Assembly (NCBI RefSeq): GCF_964204645.1
Contig: NC_134035.1
Coordinates: 7,626,501 to 7,690,500 of the forward strand
Source of the DNA: Tubulanus polymorphus
Taxonomy: Eukaryota > Nemertea > Palaeonemertea > Tubulaniformes > Tubulanidae
Reading direction: 5' to 3'
DNA: 64,000 nucleotides
A model generated the notes under the pieces. That model had not been told where the DNA came from. It worked only from the letters and a program-made list of their open reading frames with translations, and searched no databases. This document shows positions 23,786 through 36,200 of this stretch, one piece after another. The translations under genes were made by a program, and so were the position numbers. Positions within the stretch are counted from its first letter, which is position 1. Each line of letters starts with the position of its first letter.

Positions 23786-26700
23786 ATGAAAACGGTAAGC
23801 GTCAATAATTTCATCAGTGTAATTTGAATATATTTTGATAATTAACTTGGTTGCATAATTGTGTAACTATTTTTGTGTTTTCTCCTAATCATTATTGCGA
23901 ATGATCGTTCAGTAATAATGCACATAAATTTTTCATCTCTGACAGTTGAAACTTTCAAAAACTATACAACTGTACTTATTAGCACTTGACCGCCAACCGT
24001 TCTTTGAGCTACAATTTCTGAACTGCTTTTCCGTCATCAATTTCCTAAGTTTATTTCTAACTTCATTTCTGGTTGTCGTCTAAAACCAGTGGTTTAAATA
24101 AAAGAATTCAGAAATTGACGAAATTCAGTTTTTAATTCAGGTTTTACGATTTAATCTGGGCGTGTTTCAAATATTTCAACCGCTCTAGAATTTTAGGTGT
24201 AAAAATTCACCTTTTTAAACAACGTTTTATTGAATTATGATGATGTACGTGTATTTCGCGTAAATCGCTCTAATACGAAGAGGAGAGCAGTATAAATGTT
24301 ATAATCATCATTATCAATTCAATTTCTAATTGTACATATAAAACCCAAATTTTTACATATATTGTCTCCAAAAGTTACATCTTCACAATCAGTTTCCTCT
24401 GCGAAGAAAAAATGGACAGCAAAAATGTTTCGCAAAATGTTGACAAATTTCATGCTGCTCCAAACTTTGAATAAAAACGTAACCTTCGACGAACGATAAA
24501 AAGAATTTGGTATTGTTCATAACAAAAATGTGCACGTCAGGATGCATTTATTTATGTATTTTGTATATTTTCTTGTTTTCATTCACTTACGTATATCTTG
24601 ATTCCGATGAATATGCATTGTATACGAGTTTCAAATGTCTATTATTCACTATGAAAACCACGTTTACATATTCACGAATTTAGTATATGTGTCATGATTT
24701 CCCAGATTTCCTAAATATTGTTCCAAAAAGGTATGAATTGATTTACAATTTAAGAGTTTCAAATTTACATTGGTCACTATGAAAATCAAAATATATGTTT
24801 ATGTATTCATGAATGTAGAATGAACTTCAGAAAACAACGCATACACGTGTGCGTCTTATAGGCCATCGCCAAACATAAGTTGATGAGATGTTCAATGGAA
24901 TGCTGCTGTAACGACCATTAGAGTGAAATTACGTGCACCATCCGAGGATCGAACCCGGGTCTTGTCCGTAGAAAGCAAGCGTGCAAACAAGTAGACCCGA
25001 CATAGTCAGCGGTTTGTACACGTCGTATATGCGTAACAGTGCGACACTTCAAATGGTTTTACTTATGATTCTGATCGATTTAACATGTTAATTAAATCAA
25101 TTACATTCAAAATCATATGTAGAAATTGTAGATATTAAATCAAAACGATTTCTAAAGAAAAATTGTCTTCCGATCTGTAGAAAATGCGAAACTGAGTTAT
25201 GTTATACAGATTACCCGATTCTAGAAATGGACACCGATAAGATTCGCCAAATGAAACTTGTAGTTGCGTCTATTTTTCTTTCCGACGTTTGTTTCAAACC
25301 TTCAGTCAAAAATAAAATTAATTCTAAGATATACTTTAAAGAAAAGTCTAAAACTTGAATTGGTACACGGCCGCCATAAACCTGAATGATTACCTTTCTT
25401 TAAATAAACGGTTATTTCGATTCTTTTCGAAGATAAATCATTCGTAGTTTCGCTGAAAACTGCTAAAATGTAAACGAACCGCCTCGGATGATTTTCAGTC
25501 ACGTTCATTTCACCCAATGAACGACTGGGTTCATTAACGAGTTAAAAATAGGCACCCTACAAACCGGCTGTGCGTGTGATGGAAAAAACCACACACGGCT
25601 GGTACAAGTCCAAGAAAAACAGATAATTACCTACAATCAGGAAGAACTACGCGTGAGAGCCGAGAAAAAGAAACTTTTACAAGGGCACATTGAATGGAAA
25701 ATTTTTGAGTGGAAATTAATTGTTTTTATATATTTCTTAGATTGATCATATTAATGAATTCTATGTTAACGGATATTTCGAGTAAATATACAAAAGTGCG
25801 GTATTCAGTTTATATGTAATTATGTGTAAGTTCTGGGGTTTATTGGCTACGGCATTGTTAAAAGTTAAAATGTTATAACACACAAAATTCCCTGAGTGAA
25901 TCGGCAAGTGAATAGAGAAATTTCTTAGTTTATCAATTTATTCATTTTAAATGAAATCATTTATGGATAAAGAATGGCGACCAATATATTTTTTTCATTG
26001 AAAAATCGAACGTATCTATATTTTCTAATTCATAAATCGAACGTATATCAAGTGACCACCTTGCAAATTACACCTAGATCACTATAATATGTCCTTGCAA
26101 TCGATTAAAACCGGTAAATGGGAACTATTGATTTCTTATTTATCGATTTCTTTCTTCTTGATTCTAATAAGGCAAATATGAATTTTGTTTTCAGTCGACC
26201 TCTCATTTCGTGGTGATCGTTGTATTGTGCGTTCTGTTCTGTCAACTGTGTTTTTCTCAACGACCGCGCCGCACCGAAGCGACCAGGAGAGTGCGACGGT
26301 TCCGCCCTCCTATGAAAACCGGTCAACTGGCCTACTGGATTCCTCGTCAGAGTATGCTGTGTATATTGGGAGCATCGCAGGCGCTGCGGTCATCGACGTT
26401 AGAGCGCGCCAAACGAACATTTGATGTCGCAGATGGCCTTGACCGTTCGCGTAGAATATTGCCTCAAGCTCATCGAATGATTTACTTCAAAAAAACATTC
26501 TTCGAATGGGGCGTCGGACTTGGAACGTAAGATGTCTATTGTATTCATTACTATAATCAATTTGCACGACAATTCCATCATATTCGGAAATTAAGTACGA
26601 ATCAGTTGAATATCGATCGCCCTGGTCAAACTTTGATGAAAACAATACAAATTCAATACGACAAATCGCATAGATTTTTTTTCAACAGATTCCGAATTTC

Positions 26701-27105
26701 TGTGAAAAACCAACGTAACCGCAGTTCAATTCTGATAATTTTCAAATTGGCTAATACTTACGATGAAATGAAGAGATTCCACGATATCAGTTGAAATTCT
26801 TTTTTAATTCAAAATATACTAATATCATCCACATATGATTCAACCTGATGATCGTTTGTTTTTGAAGGGCACACATCGGACCGAGACCGTTTTCGCAGCA
26901 TTGCCCGTTGACCTGGAATCGACTGCCGGCAGGACGAAGCGTCAACTGCACCCAAGCTGACGTCGAACATTTCACGAGAACGTACGAAAGCGTTACCGGA
27001 CCGCACAAACTTCTGTCGAACAACTGCAATCATTTCGTGTACAGATTACGTCGCAAACTGCTGAGCCCGACCTGCTCCGACATGATGCCCGATGAAATGC
27101 TATGA
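23786..27105 (+). CDS. Small secreted protein of unknown function
   Basis: Three coding exons: 23786-23794 (MKT only), 26195-26526, 26868-27105; 579 nt, 192 aa, phases close. Residues 1-24 form a signal peptide (hydrophobic FVVIVVLCVLFCQLCFS), followed by an Arg-rich segment. The body contains YFKKTFFEWGVGLGTAHIGP and, near the C-terminus, LLSNNCNHFVYRLRRKLL. The NC-NHF element resembles the active-site cysteine strand of permuted papain-like folds (PPPDE, LRAT or NlpC-like families), and the upstream His in TAHIG could pair with it. This is only a resemblance and I do not recognise the family. AATAAA at 27499-27504 is a plausible poly(A) signal. The 2.4-kb first intron follows a nine-base coding stretch. 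Confidence 0.78.
23795..26194 (+). other. First intron of the small secreted gene
   Basis: AT-rich, no coding segment seen. Near 24951-24966 the minus strand carries a B-box-like GGTTCGATCC inside a tRNA-like stretch (GACCCGGGTTCGATCCTCGG), probably a decayed SINE. CACACGGCT motifs near 25565-25605 show short inverted complementarity. Confidence 0.45.
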
Positions 27106-27498
27106 AAATATAATTCAGCCGGGGCTGAGAATAGAGACCTATGACGGATCATTTGAAGCTGTTCTGTTACCTGTTGGAAACAAATATAAGAATAATGACT
27201 GGACTTATTAACCGGTCAGCATTGCATGTTGGTCCATTTTCCAAAAGCTTGGAGAAATGGACCAGGGCCTATTTTAATACCTCATATTTTTCTGAAATGG
27301 ACTGCCGGACATTTTGTTTGAAAATGACTATTATCATTACGGAGCGCTTTCTGGTCTTTGGGTACAAATTCGATCAATATAGGCCTAACATGTATATACA
27401 TCACGATCAAAATGATCGTTGACAATTTGTAAAGTTTATTTCAATCAAACTGGAAATCGGGTTATTTAGATATATCATTTTTGTGCTAGAGTTGTACA

Positions 27499-27504
27499 AA
27501 TAAA
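27499..27504 (+). terminator. Poly(A) signal AATAAA, small secreted gene
   Basis: A canonical AATAAA lies 394 nt after the stop codon on the coding strand, with T-rich sequence directly downstream. It is the first clear hexamer after the CDS. Confidence 0.5.
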
Positions 27505-29344
27505 TTTCTTTCTTGAAATCTTAAGTTGCCTTGTCTGAGATGGAAAGAGCTATTTCTCGTTGTAAGATATGGTTGTAATTTTGCGAAAAAAACTACCAAC
27601 CACTTTCCATCCAATACACCGTGTTTTCCGAGGAAAAGGTGTAGTAATGAAAACCTCGTAATGAAAAAAGTTTGTTGTACAGTGCTCCGTCGGGATAAAA
27701 AATCGCTCCATTTATTTTTTAAATCGCTTATCAAAGATTTGTTCGCTTTATTGACTGACGTATCGCCAGTGAATGAACCGATGTTAGATTTATCAGCGGG
27801 AACCTATTTCACAAAGAAAGATTGACGTATTCTGTTTCTTCGATTTTTTTCGCGGTGTCTGAATTCAACGCGTCGACTTTGGCAAAGGCAATAGGTGCAA
27901 AGTAAAAACGTATCACCCCACAGTGCGTTGAGCCGGTGCTTTGATTTAGCTTCTGTTGGCACGTATCCAACACGCCGATTTACGTAAATTGTATCGACAA
28001 CTTGTAATCGTCAGACTTTTGTCGGTTTTATAGCGTGTTTTGGTTTTTTTTCTGAGAGCTAATCAACAGGTTCCTATGTGTTCTCGATCAGCTGGTTGGC
28101 TGGTTAACCGCAGACGATCGACTCCCGGCGGAGTTTTGGCGGTATGGAAAAAGTTGTCTACCCGCCGAAGATGGATCGATAGATAATTTTGACAGAATAC
28201 CTAGAAACTGATCCTAAACGAGCATCGGATAGTGTAGTATCGCAAATTTGGCAAAAAAACGTTCTCCGTCAACAGCCGCCGGCATGTCCTTAATGTGGGT
28301 CTCTTAAACTCAATCCAGGTTCCTCCATCGACTGGCAGTGACCCCTGGGGTTTTATAGTCACTGGCCGTATGATCTTTAACCCGAGGGCTAATTCAATTC
28401 ATTTTCAACTGGAGATAATACCAGTCTATAAAACTGGCCGCGGAGGCCCACGTCTTATTATGTTTGTTTCTTTCAATACCCTGCGATATTCTTCATAAAA
28501 CGTCCGGATATATTCATTCACGTTACAAATGAGGAAATGGGGTAGAATAAAATGTTTTACTTTATTAACAGGTTAGTTTAGTTACCTATGTACACCAAAC
28601 CCCTCGAAGGTCAAGGGTAGGCTATGTTTTGACGTTTTTACTCCTTCGTGAACATGAAATCCTTCGAACATGAATGAACTTGAGTTAACAGTTGCAATCA
28701 AACGCAACGTTCTTCGAAACAACGTTTTGTAAACAGACTCTCTGATTCTCTCAATAAAAAAATATCGAGTGTGTTGTTTGGTCATGGGTGGATAAACAAA
28801 AGGCCACGCAAAGAAATACCCTTGTTTCTCATAGGCCAGTTTTGGAAAAGTGCTGAGGGCGACAGGGAAATGTTTACCTCCCTTTAAAAAGAGAGGTAAA
28901 AAGCCTTATTTCACTCACCAAATGAGTCGCAAGGCTATTTTCTTCCAAGTGCAATTCAATTTCTTGTACCGACCCAGCTCTTCTTGGCTTGGAATTGACG
29001 ATACATTTCAACAGTCGTTGCTTTAATTGTATGTAGTGTGTTAAAATAGAAAAATAAACTCAACGCGTTTCCAAATGTTTTGATACTTTCTCGGTATGTA
29101 TCAAAAATAGTACCGATTTTTGGTTCTTAATTCCTGAAAAATTATTTATTTTCAGCACAAATTCATACAAACGTGTCATCTATACCACCTGAAATCCCCC
29201 CTCCCTGAAATCATTTCTTGGACTTAGTAAGAGGTCTGGATACTTGATGAAAATTTTGAAAAAAGGCTTCATTTCGAATGTCATTCTTCAAAATACAACT
29301 TCTATTCGAACACCCTTGTAAAACTAGTGTTTTATTCATTGATC

Positions 29345-29500
29345 CGAGCCGATAGCGTAGTTGATTAGAGCGCTCGACTCACAGGCGGCAGGTTGTTTCT
29401 AACCCGTAATGATCCCCGCTGGTGGTCGACGAAAACTTTTCGATGGGGATCTGTAGTAAGTAACCTAATCGTCGATGTTTTAATGTAAAGAGCTTAAAAA
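29345..29500 (+). mobile_element. tRNA-derived SINE-like unit
   Basis: The stretch starts with a tRNA-like D-arm/A-box (GATAGCGTAGTTGATTAGAGCGC), an anticodon-arm-like CGACTCACAGGCGG, and a weak B-box (GGTTGTTTCTAACCC). A non-tRNA body follows that ends GTAAAGAGCTTAAAAAGAAA. This is the standard tRNA-head/A-rich-tail SINE layout. The B-box is degenerate, so the copy is probably inactive. Confidence 0.6.
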
Positions 29501-29671
29501 GAAACAACGAAAACCAAACCAGCCGCGTTATTAGCAAAATGACGACTCGCTACATTCCGACTGTATTTCCGATTAAACAAGCATAAATTAACACAACTAA
29601 ACCTCGTGTGTTCGTTAATCAACGAATTTTATTTTAATAAAATATTTCCAGCGTTTTATTCATTTCACCAA

Positions 29672-29752
29672 GCCGACTACCCTTGGCTGACAGTCGACTA
29701 CCCTTGGCTGACAGTCGACTACCCTCGGCTGACAGTCGACTACCCTCGGCTG
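29672..29752 (+). repeat. 21-bp tandem repeat, four copies
   Basis: Unit GACTACCC(T/C)TGGCTGACAGTC... repeats four times: two copies with CCTTGG, then two with CCTCGG. A short local minisatellite between genes. Confidence 0.9.
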
Positions 29753-30103
29753 ATAAATACGTACAAGGATACATTATATATAACAATCTACACGCATATA
29801 TCCCTGCGTAATGAGCGAATAACCACCAAACATTTCAATACATTTATCAATATGTAATTTTATGACTAGAAATTCAACACGTGTTAAAGCTTCTTTTTTA
29901 TTTCGACTTTTCTTCATAGTGATCGCATTACCGAGGAGTTATCTTACATAATTGACGTATCTAGTTTATAAGCCCATGCTTAGATCGATAACTAGGTCAT
30001 ATAGGGATTGCAATACTTAGCAATATACCGGTAAATATTACAAGTACATACACTACATATTCTACCATCGCTACAAAAACTATCCATCGTCAGAACACCT
30101 CCA

Positions 30104-30109
30104 TTTATT
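30104..30109 (-). terminator. Poly(A) signal AATAAA, EDEM2
   Basis: TTTATT on the plus strand is AATAAA on the coding strand, 151 nt beyond the EDEM2 stop codon. Confidence 0.55.
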
Positions 30110-30259
30110 CCGGGACGGATTCGGGGGTTCTTGCATTGAGATTGCATTGTTTAGCTAAATGCCGTTTCACGTCACACGTATTTCAAAAAAATATCAATTA
30201 GCATGAAGTGACTGTGCAATTTTTCTGTAAATCATCGTCCATTTGGCATATCAAATTTT

Positions 30260-33200
30260 CTAATTATCGAAAATTTCACCCATAATTGACAAGCGCGAGT
30301 GAAACGGTTGAACCGGGCATGACAGTATCGAATAATCGCTATTCTTGCGTTGCCATTCGGTGAAATTAGTTCGTCGCGCGAAACGCTCGTCGGTCGGCGC
30401 GACAGGGGGAGGACGCGCGGGCGCCGTTACAAACGGAATCGACGATTTACAAGAAGTCAACGTCGCGGGCTGCGTTTTCGTTAATACCGTTTTACGAAGA
30501 TGAAATTCATACGTCGTGTCGTCGTATTTTTGTTCACCCCCGGCGCTACGCCGCCTCGCCTTCTCGATGTTCAAAAGCGACAACAAATCGATATCGTCGT
30601 GCATACGTTGAATGGTTTCGTCGCCGCGTTTTTTCTCGGCGCTGCAACAATGCACGGCGCCGGCGTCGATCGGGTGCGCTTCCGTGTTGAAGATATAACC
30701 GCCGGCGCCGATGACGCATTCTCCGTTCGGCGTATTGATCAACGTTCCGCGGCTGCCGTCCGCGTTTATGAAGTTGTCGCGGTCGAACGTCAAGTACAGG
30801 TATTTGATCGTCTCGGCCAAAAAGAACGACTCCATTCGATTCTCCAGTGACAAATTGTTTACGTTTTTTATCTGAAAGTAGAATGAAAAGTCAAATTGTT
30901 ATTTTCAATAAATCTACGGAGAAAAGATAAACGGTTTTAAGTCGATTTTACGCCCGCTTACGAAATCATGATCACATTAGATTTAATTATTGATCTTAAA
31001 TTCTAAGACAAGTACAGTGGAACCTTGTTATAATGAACTCGGATACAACGATTCATCGGATATAACAAATATAGAATTTCGTCCCAAGTAAGAAAATCTA
31101 ATTGATTTCATACTGGATACAACGAACTATCAGTTATAACGAACAGATTTTCTGGCCACCGTGAAGTTCGTTGTAACGAGGTTCCATTGTACTATGGATT
31201 TGGCCCTGTTATATCAAGAATGTTCATTCAAGTCATTTGCCCACTCCCACGCATGCATTTTCAACGCATCAACATATTCCTCCATTTCATTTATCAGGCT
31301 TCAAAAGGTTCACTTTTTTGGGGATACCCGATAAAAAGTGTTATAACAAGCCATAGGCGACAACGGTTCTCGGACTGATGCTCGAAATTTTGGATCTGTG
31401 CCAAAATCTAAATTTTGTCACAACAACATTTTGAATTTCGACCCCTTCAAGGTCATGTGGCCCGAAAACAAATATATTTACCGTCGCATATCCGCATTTA
31501 GTTTTTGTCGTTGTCTCGATCGCCTCTAACATATCTACGGCCACTTGTAATAAATACGGGTCATTCGTAGCTCGATACAGATACATAACGCTTTCAGCTA
31601 ATTCTGAAACGATTAAATTGAAATCAAACTATAACAATAGCCGATACTAGAATTAGGCATGTTTGCAGTCCTTAATTCACGTATATCGCAGTTCAGTAGT
31701 TCTCAGTTCAGTTTGACTCTTAAGTTAGAGATAAGTTCACTTACAATGAATTCACTCTATTGTGACAAATCTCCACCTGAGAATTACAGGACTGGATCCT
31801 GAATTCTAATACAATGTTTATATCAATAATGTGAAAATTATACAAACAAAACATCCTATTTAAGAAATTTATATACATTTTTGATATCGTGAGCTATAAT
31901 GAAAATGAATTCATTCATTCCTTGGATTGGCTAGTAATCATTCTACCATATTTCTGCCTACCAGGATACGTATATATATTTTTTTTTTCATGCTTAAAAA
32001 GGAATTTAAGATGTGTACAGATGATCAGGGGTGGGCAAAAGCCCATTTGGCACCAGGAAGAACGAAAATGCGGATGTTTACTTGCAGAAATACCAGTGTA
32101 CACTATACCTGGTCGAAGGGGATAGCTTTCTCTGTTACTGTGAACCTCCGCTTTCGGGATGTTATAAAACTCTGGCACGGCGCCGAATTGCGTCCACACC
32201 TGGTGATAGTTATGAATAGTTTTCATCGCTTTATCGATATCCCCGAGTAAACTCTGCAAGATATTCGTTAAAAAAAACCGTCAAGACTCGATCGGAATTA
32301 TCGCTGACAAATTTTCCCAGCATCGAAAAAAGTGAGTCAAAAATGAAAACGAATATACAACGGATTTTCAACAAAAGAATCTTATAGTTAAATCATTCTT
32401 GTAGTTGAGATTCAAAACCATTTTGTTCTAGATAGATTTATATTGTACAGTCCAACCCTCATAATCAGAACCAGCTTAATCCAGACTTCAAAGAAATCTA
32501 AATGTTATTGACAGTCCAGCTATATATAATGTATAACAATGTCTAATCCCCATTTCTCGTAAACCAGATCAATTTCATTTGTTCTGGTGATCTGAATTAA
32601 GCTGGTTTTAATTTTGTAGATGATAGAATCTGCCACTGATAAAAGAAGTCTACCGGTATATGTGCCTAGGCATACCTGCAGTCCAGGCCAATAGGCATCT
32701 AGTGACTGGAATACTGGCAGAGTGACAGTTCCCTTCTTCATTCCCACCCATAGGTACCAGTCTTCTTTTTTCACGTATTTTTCTATGGCAACGAGCGATT
32801 CTGAAATAGAAATAATAAGAAGACACCAGTAAACATGTAGGTAAGACAGTAGCGGAGCAAGTACAAATACAATTCTTGTAAATACTCTTCATTTTCATAG
32901 TACATTTGTACAAGATTTGATGCAGTGCAACATATAAAGATGTATAAACATTTAGAAATAGAAGACGTACGATGCTAACTAATTCATTCACTGTAACTAT
33001 ACGGTTGACTGAAAGATTATGAGTTGATTGAATGAGTAAGTTGACTGTTAGATTATGAGTTGATTGAATAAGAGAGTTGACTGTTAGATTATGAGTTGAT
33101 TGAATGAGTAAGTTGACTGTTAGATTATGAGTTGATTGAATAAGAGAGTTGACTGTTAGATTATGAGTTGATTGAATAAAAGAGTTGACTGTTAGATTTT

Positions 33201-36200
33201 GAGTTGATTGAATAAGAGAGTTGACTGTTAGATTATGAGTTGATTGAATAAGAGAGTTGACTGTTAGATTATGAGTTGATTGAATAAAAGAGTTGACTGT
33301 TAGATTATGAGTTGATTGAATAAGAGAGTTGACTGTTAGATTATGAGTTGACTAAGCTTGAGTTGACTCAAAAATTACAACTGGAGAATGTAATATTGCA
33401 AATTACATTTTTTGCATTGATGATGTTCAATATGTAACAGTAACACGATGAACAAATAAACCGAAATGAAAAATAAATTTTTTTGACGCCTTATAAAACG
33501 TTACCATTATGAAACCTTAACAATGTTAACCATTCAGCGTCATTTTACAAACGACAGCCGTAAATCGATGTGCAAAACGTCACAGGTCTATGTGTACACA
33601 AATAAGCTATCTGGCAAAATATTATTGACATAGATGTAGAATGGCTTCCTGTGATTATATAATGACCTATATTTGAACGTCGAAATGTTATATTGCATTG
33701 AATATCATTAGAAGACGTATTGTAATAGTAAAGGATGTATGATTATATCAGAAGCGGCAGGCATAAATAGAAATGATAAGTAAATCGGATTATTCGGTTA
33801 AATGGCGGATGTATACACGATTTGGAAGTCTGATATAAAAGTCAGACCCTGACGTGGGCATGCCGGTGGAATGACGAAGCTATCTACGATGTGTGTAGGG
33901 CCGGCGTGAATTTCATCAGCGGCTACAAGCGGTCAATATGAAAATGTGTAAACATATAATTTCAATATTCAAACGTTTTAGAAAATATGTTTGATATTAG
34001 GAGTATGCAGGTTTCGTGAGATTAGCAATTTATAATAGCATAGCTGTCATATACGGCTCCGCGTCCTCTGATGGCATGTGTATTAGGTGACAATTCAATT
34101 CAATTCTTTATTGATCCTTATTACATTGAAATTTCGGGATAAAATTCCCAAATTCAATAAATACAAATTTTAAAATAAATTAATACAACATACATGACAC
34201 ACCGGTAATTCATACAGAACAACATAAGCATGTTATTTTAAATGACAATGTCTACTTCAACCCACCCAGACTCAAGACTCTAGGATATCGAGTGACAGCC
34301 AAACCCGTGGCCCGGGCCGGCTGGCTAGGCCACACGATATGCTCGAAGTCATGATGAAGCAGACATCAGAAGTTCTTCAACCATGGAGGCAATGAAGTTG
34401 CAGACCAGCTTAGAGGCATAAGTAAATGAAGTCGGTCGCAAGTTCGCGATCAATTATTAAGAATTTTCAATAAAAAAATTTAAACCACTACTAGAGTCGA
34501 AGACCCGCTGTATCATCTACCCAATCGCCAAATCTCATCATTCCCCAAATTTCTTAAAACTTCGATTTCAAATTTGCAATTCCACATTAGCTTAGCCCAG
34601 AAATTATACATTTTTTTCGCAGGCGTCAAATAATTTTCTAAAATTAATTTTCTTGTTTACACCTTACTCCCATAGGCAGCATCTATGTATTCTACCCTGT
34701 ATATACCCTAATATAATATAGACCAATAAAGATAAGACCTGAAAATTACAGTAACGCTTTGTTCTTGGAAGAAAATTTGTACTTGTATCAGTAGAAAACA
34801 GAATACCGCGTACCTTTAAACATGTGCAATAAATGAGGTTTGTTGAATAGCATCGATGCTTTGACGAGATATTCAAAATAAGAATCCACACCAGCTCCAA
34901 TACCGGTATCTAAAGCCGTCCATTTACCTGTCTGCACATCTATATGATTTCCTACCTACAAAAACAATTCAAACATCTAAACCTGAGAGGTGAATTTCAG
35001 CATTATAACATATGAAAGGACCCCAGGACAAACTTCAGTTTTCATAGCAAAACTGATTGGAACTGATAATCGAGCTTGACAACCCAATAGTCCATATACA
35101 TCTTAGAACTAGGTCTAAACAGCAACTTTGAGCCAAATAGTCGATACATAATTCATATACATCTTAGAACTAGGTCTAAACAACATCAACTTTGAGCCCA
35201 ATAGTCCATACATAGTCCATATACATCTTAGAACTAGGTCTAAACAACAGCACCTTTGATCCCAATAGTCCATATACATCTTAGAACTAGGTCTTAACAA
35301 CAGCAACTTTGAGCCAAACAGTCGATACATAGTCCATATACATCTTAGAACTAGGTCTAAACAACAGCACCGTTGATCCCAATAGTCCATATACATCTTA
35401 TAACTAGTCTTAACAACAGCAACTTTGAGCCCAATCATCCATATACATCTTAGATCTAGGTCTAAACAACAGCAACTTTGAGCCCAATGGTCCATACATA
35501 GTCCATATATATCTTAGAACTAAAGGCGTTTTTATTTAAGCAACTCGAATCAACACGGATCGAATCGTCCATTTATTCAAGCAACGCGCCTACAACGATT
35601 TGCCTACAACGTCCATTTATTTAACCAAATTGCCAACGCGAGTACCCAACGCGACCAAATCGCTCATCCAAGCGCTTTGATTCGATTTGCTACGACAGTG
35701 GAGAGTTCGGTGATAGATCAAAAACAAAATGGCGGCTTTTTCAATCGCAGAAATTTCAGGTTCCGGTTGTGGAGAGTAGGGTCATTTATTTAAGGCGATT
35801 CGATTTGTATCACGTCACAGTAATCGACGGAGCGAAGCGATTTTATACAAGTTGCTTAAATAAAAACGCCTTAGGTGTTAATCAGCAACTTTGAGCCCAA
35901 TAATCCATATACATCTTAGAGCTAGGTCTAAACAACAGTAACTTTGAGCCCAATAGTCCACACATAGTCCATATACATCACAGAACTAGGTCTAAACAAC
36001 AGCAACTTTGCTATTATGTCGTACATGTAGTTCATACTAACACGATATCCAATTTCACTTTGTCCGTAAAAGCAGTAAAACAGCTATTCAGGATTAATTT
36101 AATCTAATATGGATATTACTTATGGTGTATTCTAAATTAACGTACCAAACCGATTTCTGAACGACTATTCCACAATCCATCGAGTGCCTTCAGCGCGACC

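Larger units (their letters stand above)
27505..30103. other. Tail-to-tail intergenic region before EDEM2
   Basis: No supported gene. Holds a tRNA-derived SINE-like unit (29345-29500) and a 21-bp tandem repeat (29672-29752). The remaining sequence is AT-rich with short spurious ORFs that match no family I know. Confidence 0.5.

Noticed and set aside
24951-24966. tRNA gene suggested by GGTTCGATCC on the minus strand
   Set aside because: Flanks do not fold into a cloverleaf by eye; most likely a decayed SINE.
30500-30850. 116-aa ORF on the plus strand
   Set aside because: Antisense to the last EDEM2 exon, whose protein matches its family closely.
35115-35495. 126-aa minus-strand ORF with repeated CCCLDL peptides
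   Set aside because: Product of the intronic minisatellite; the peptide repeats track the DNA unit.
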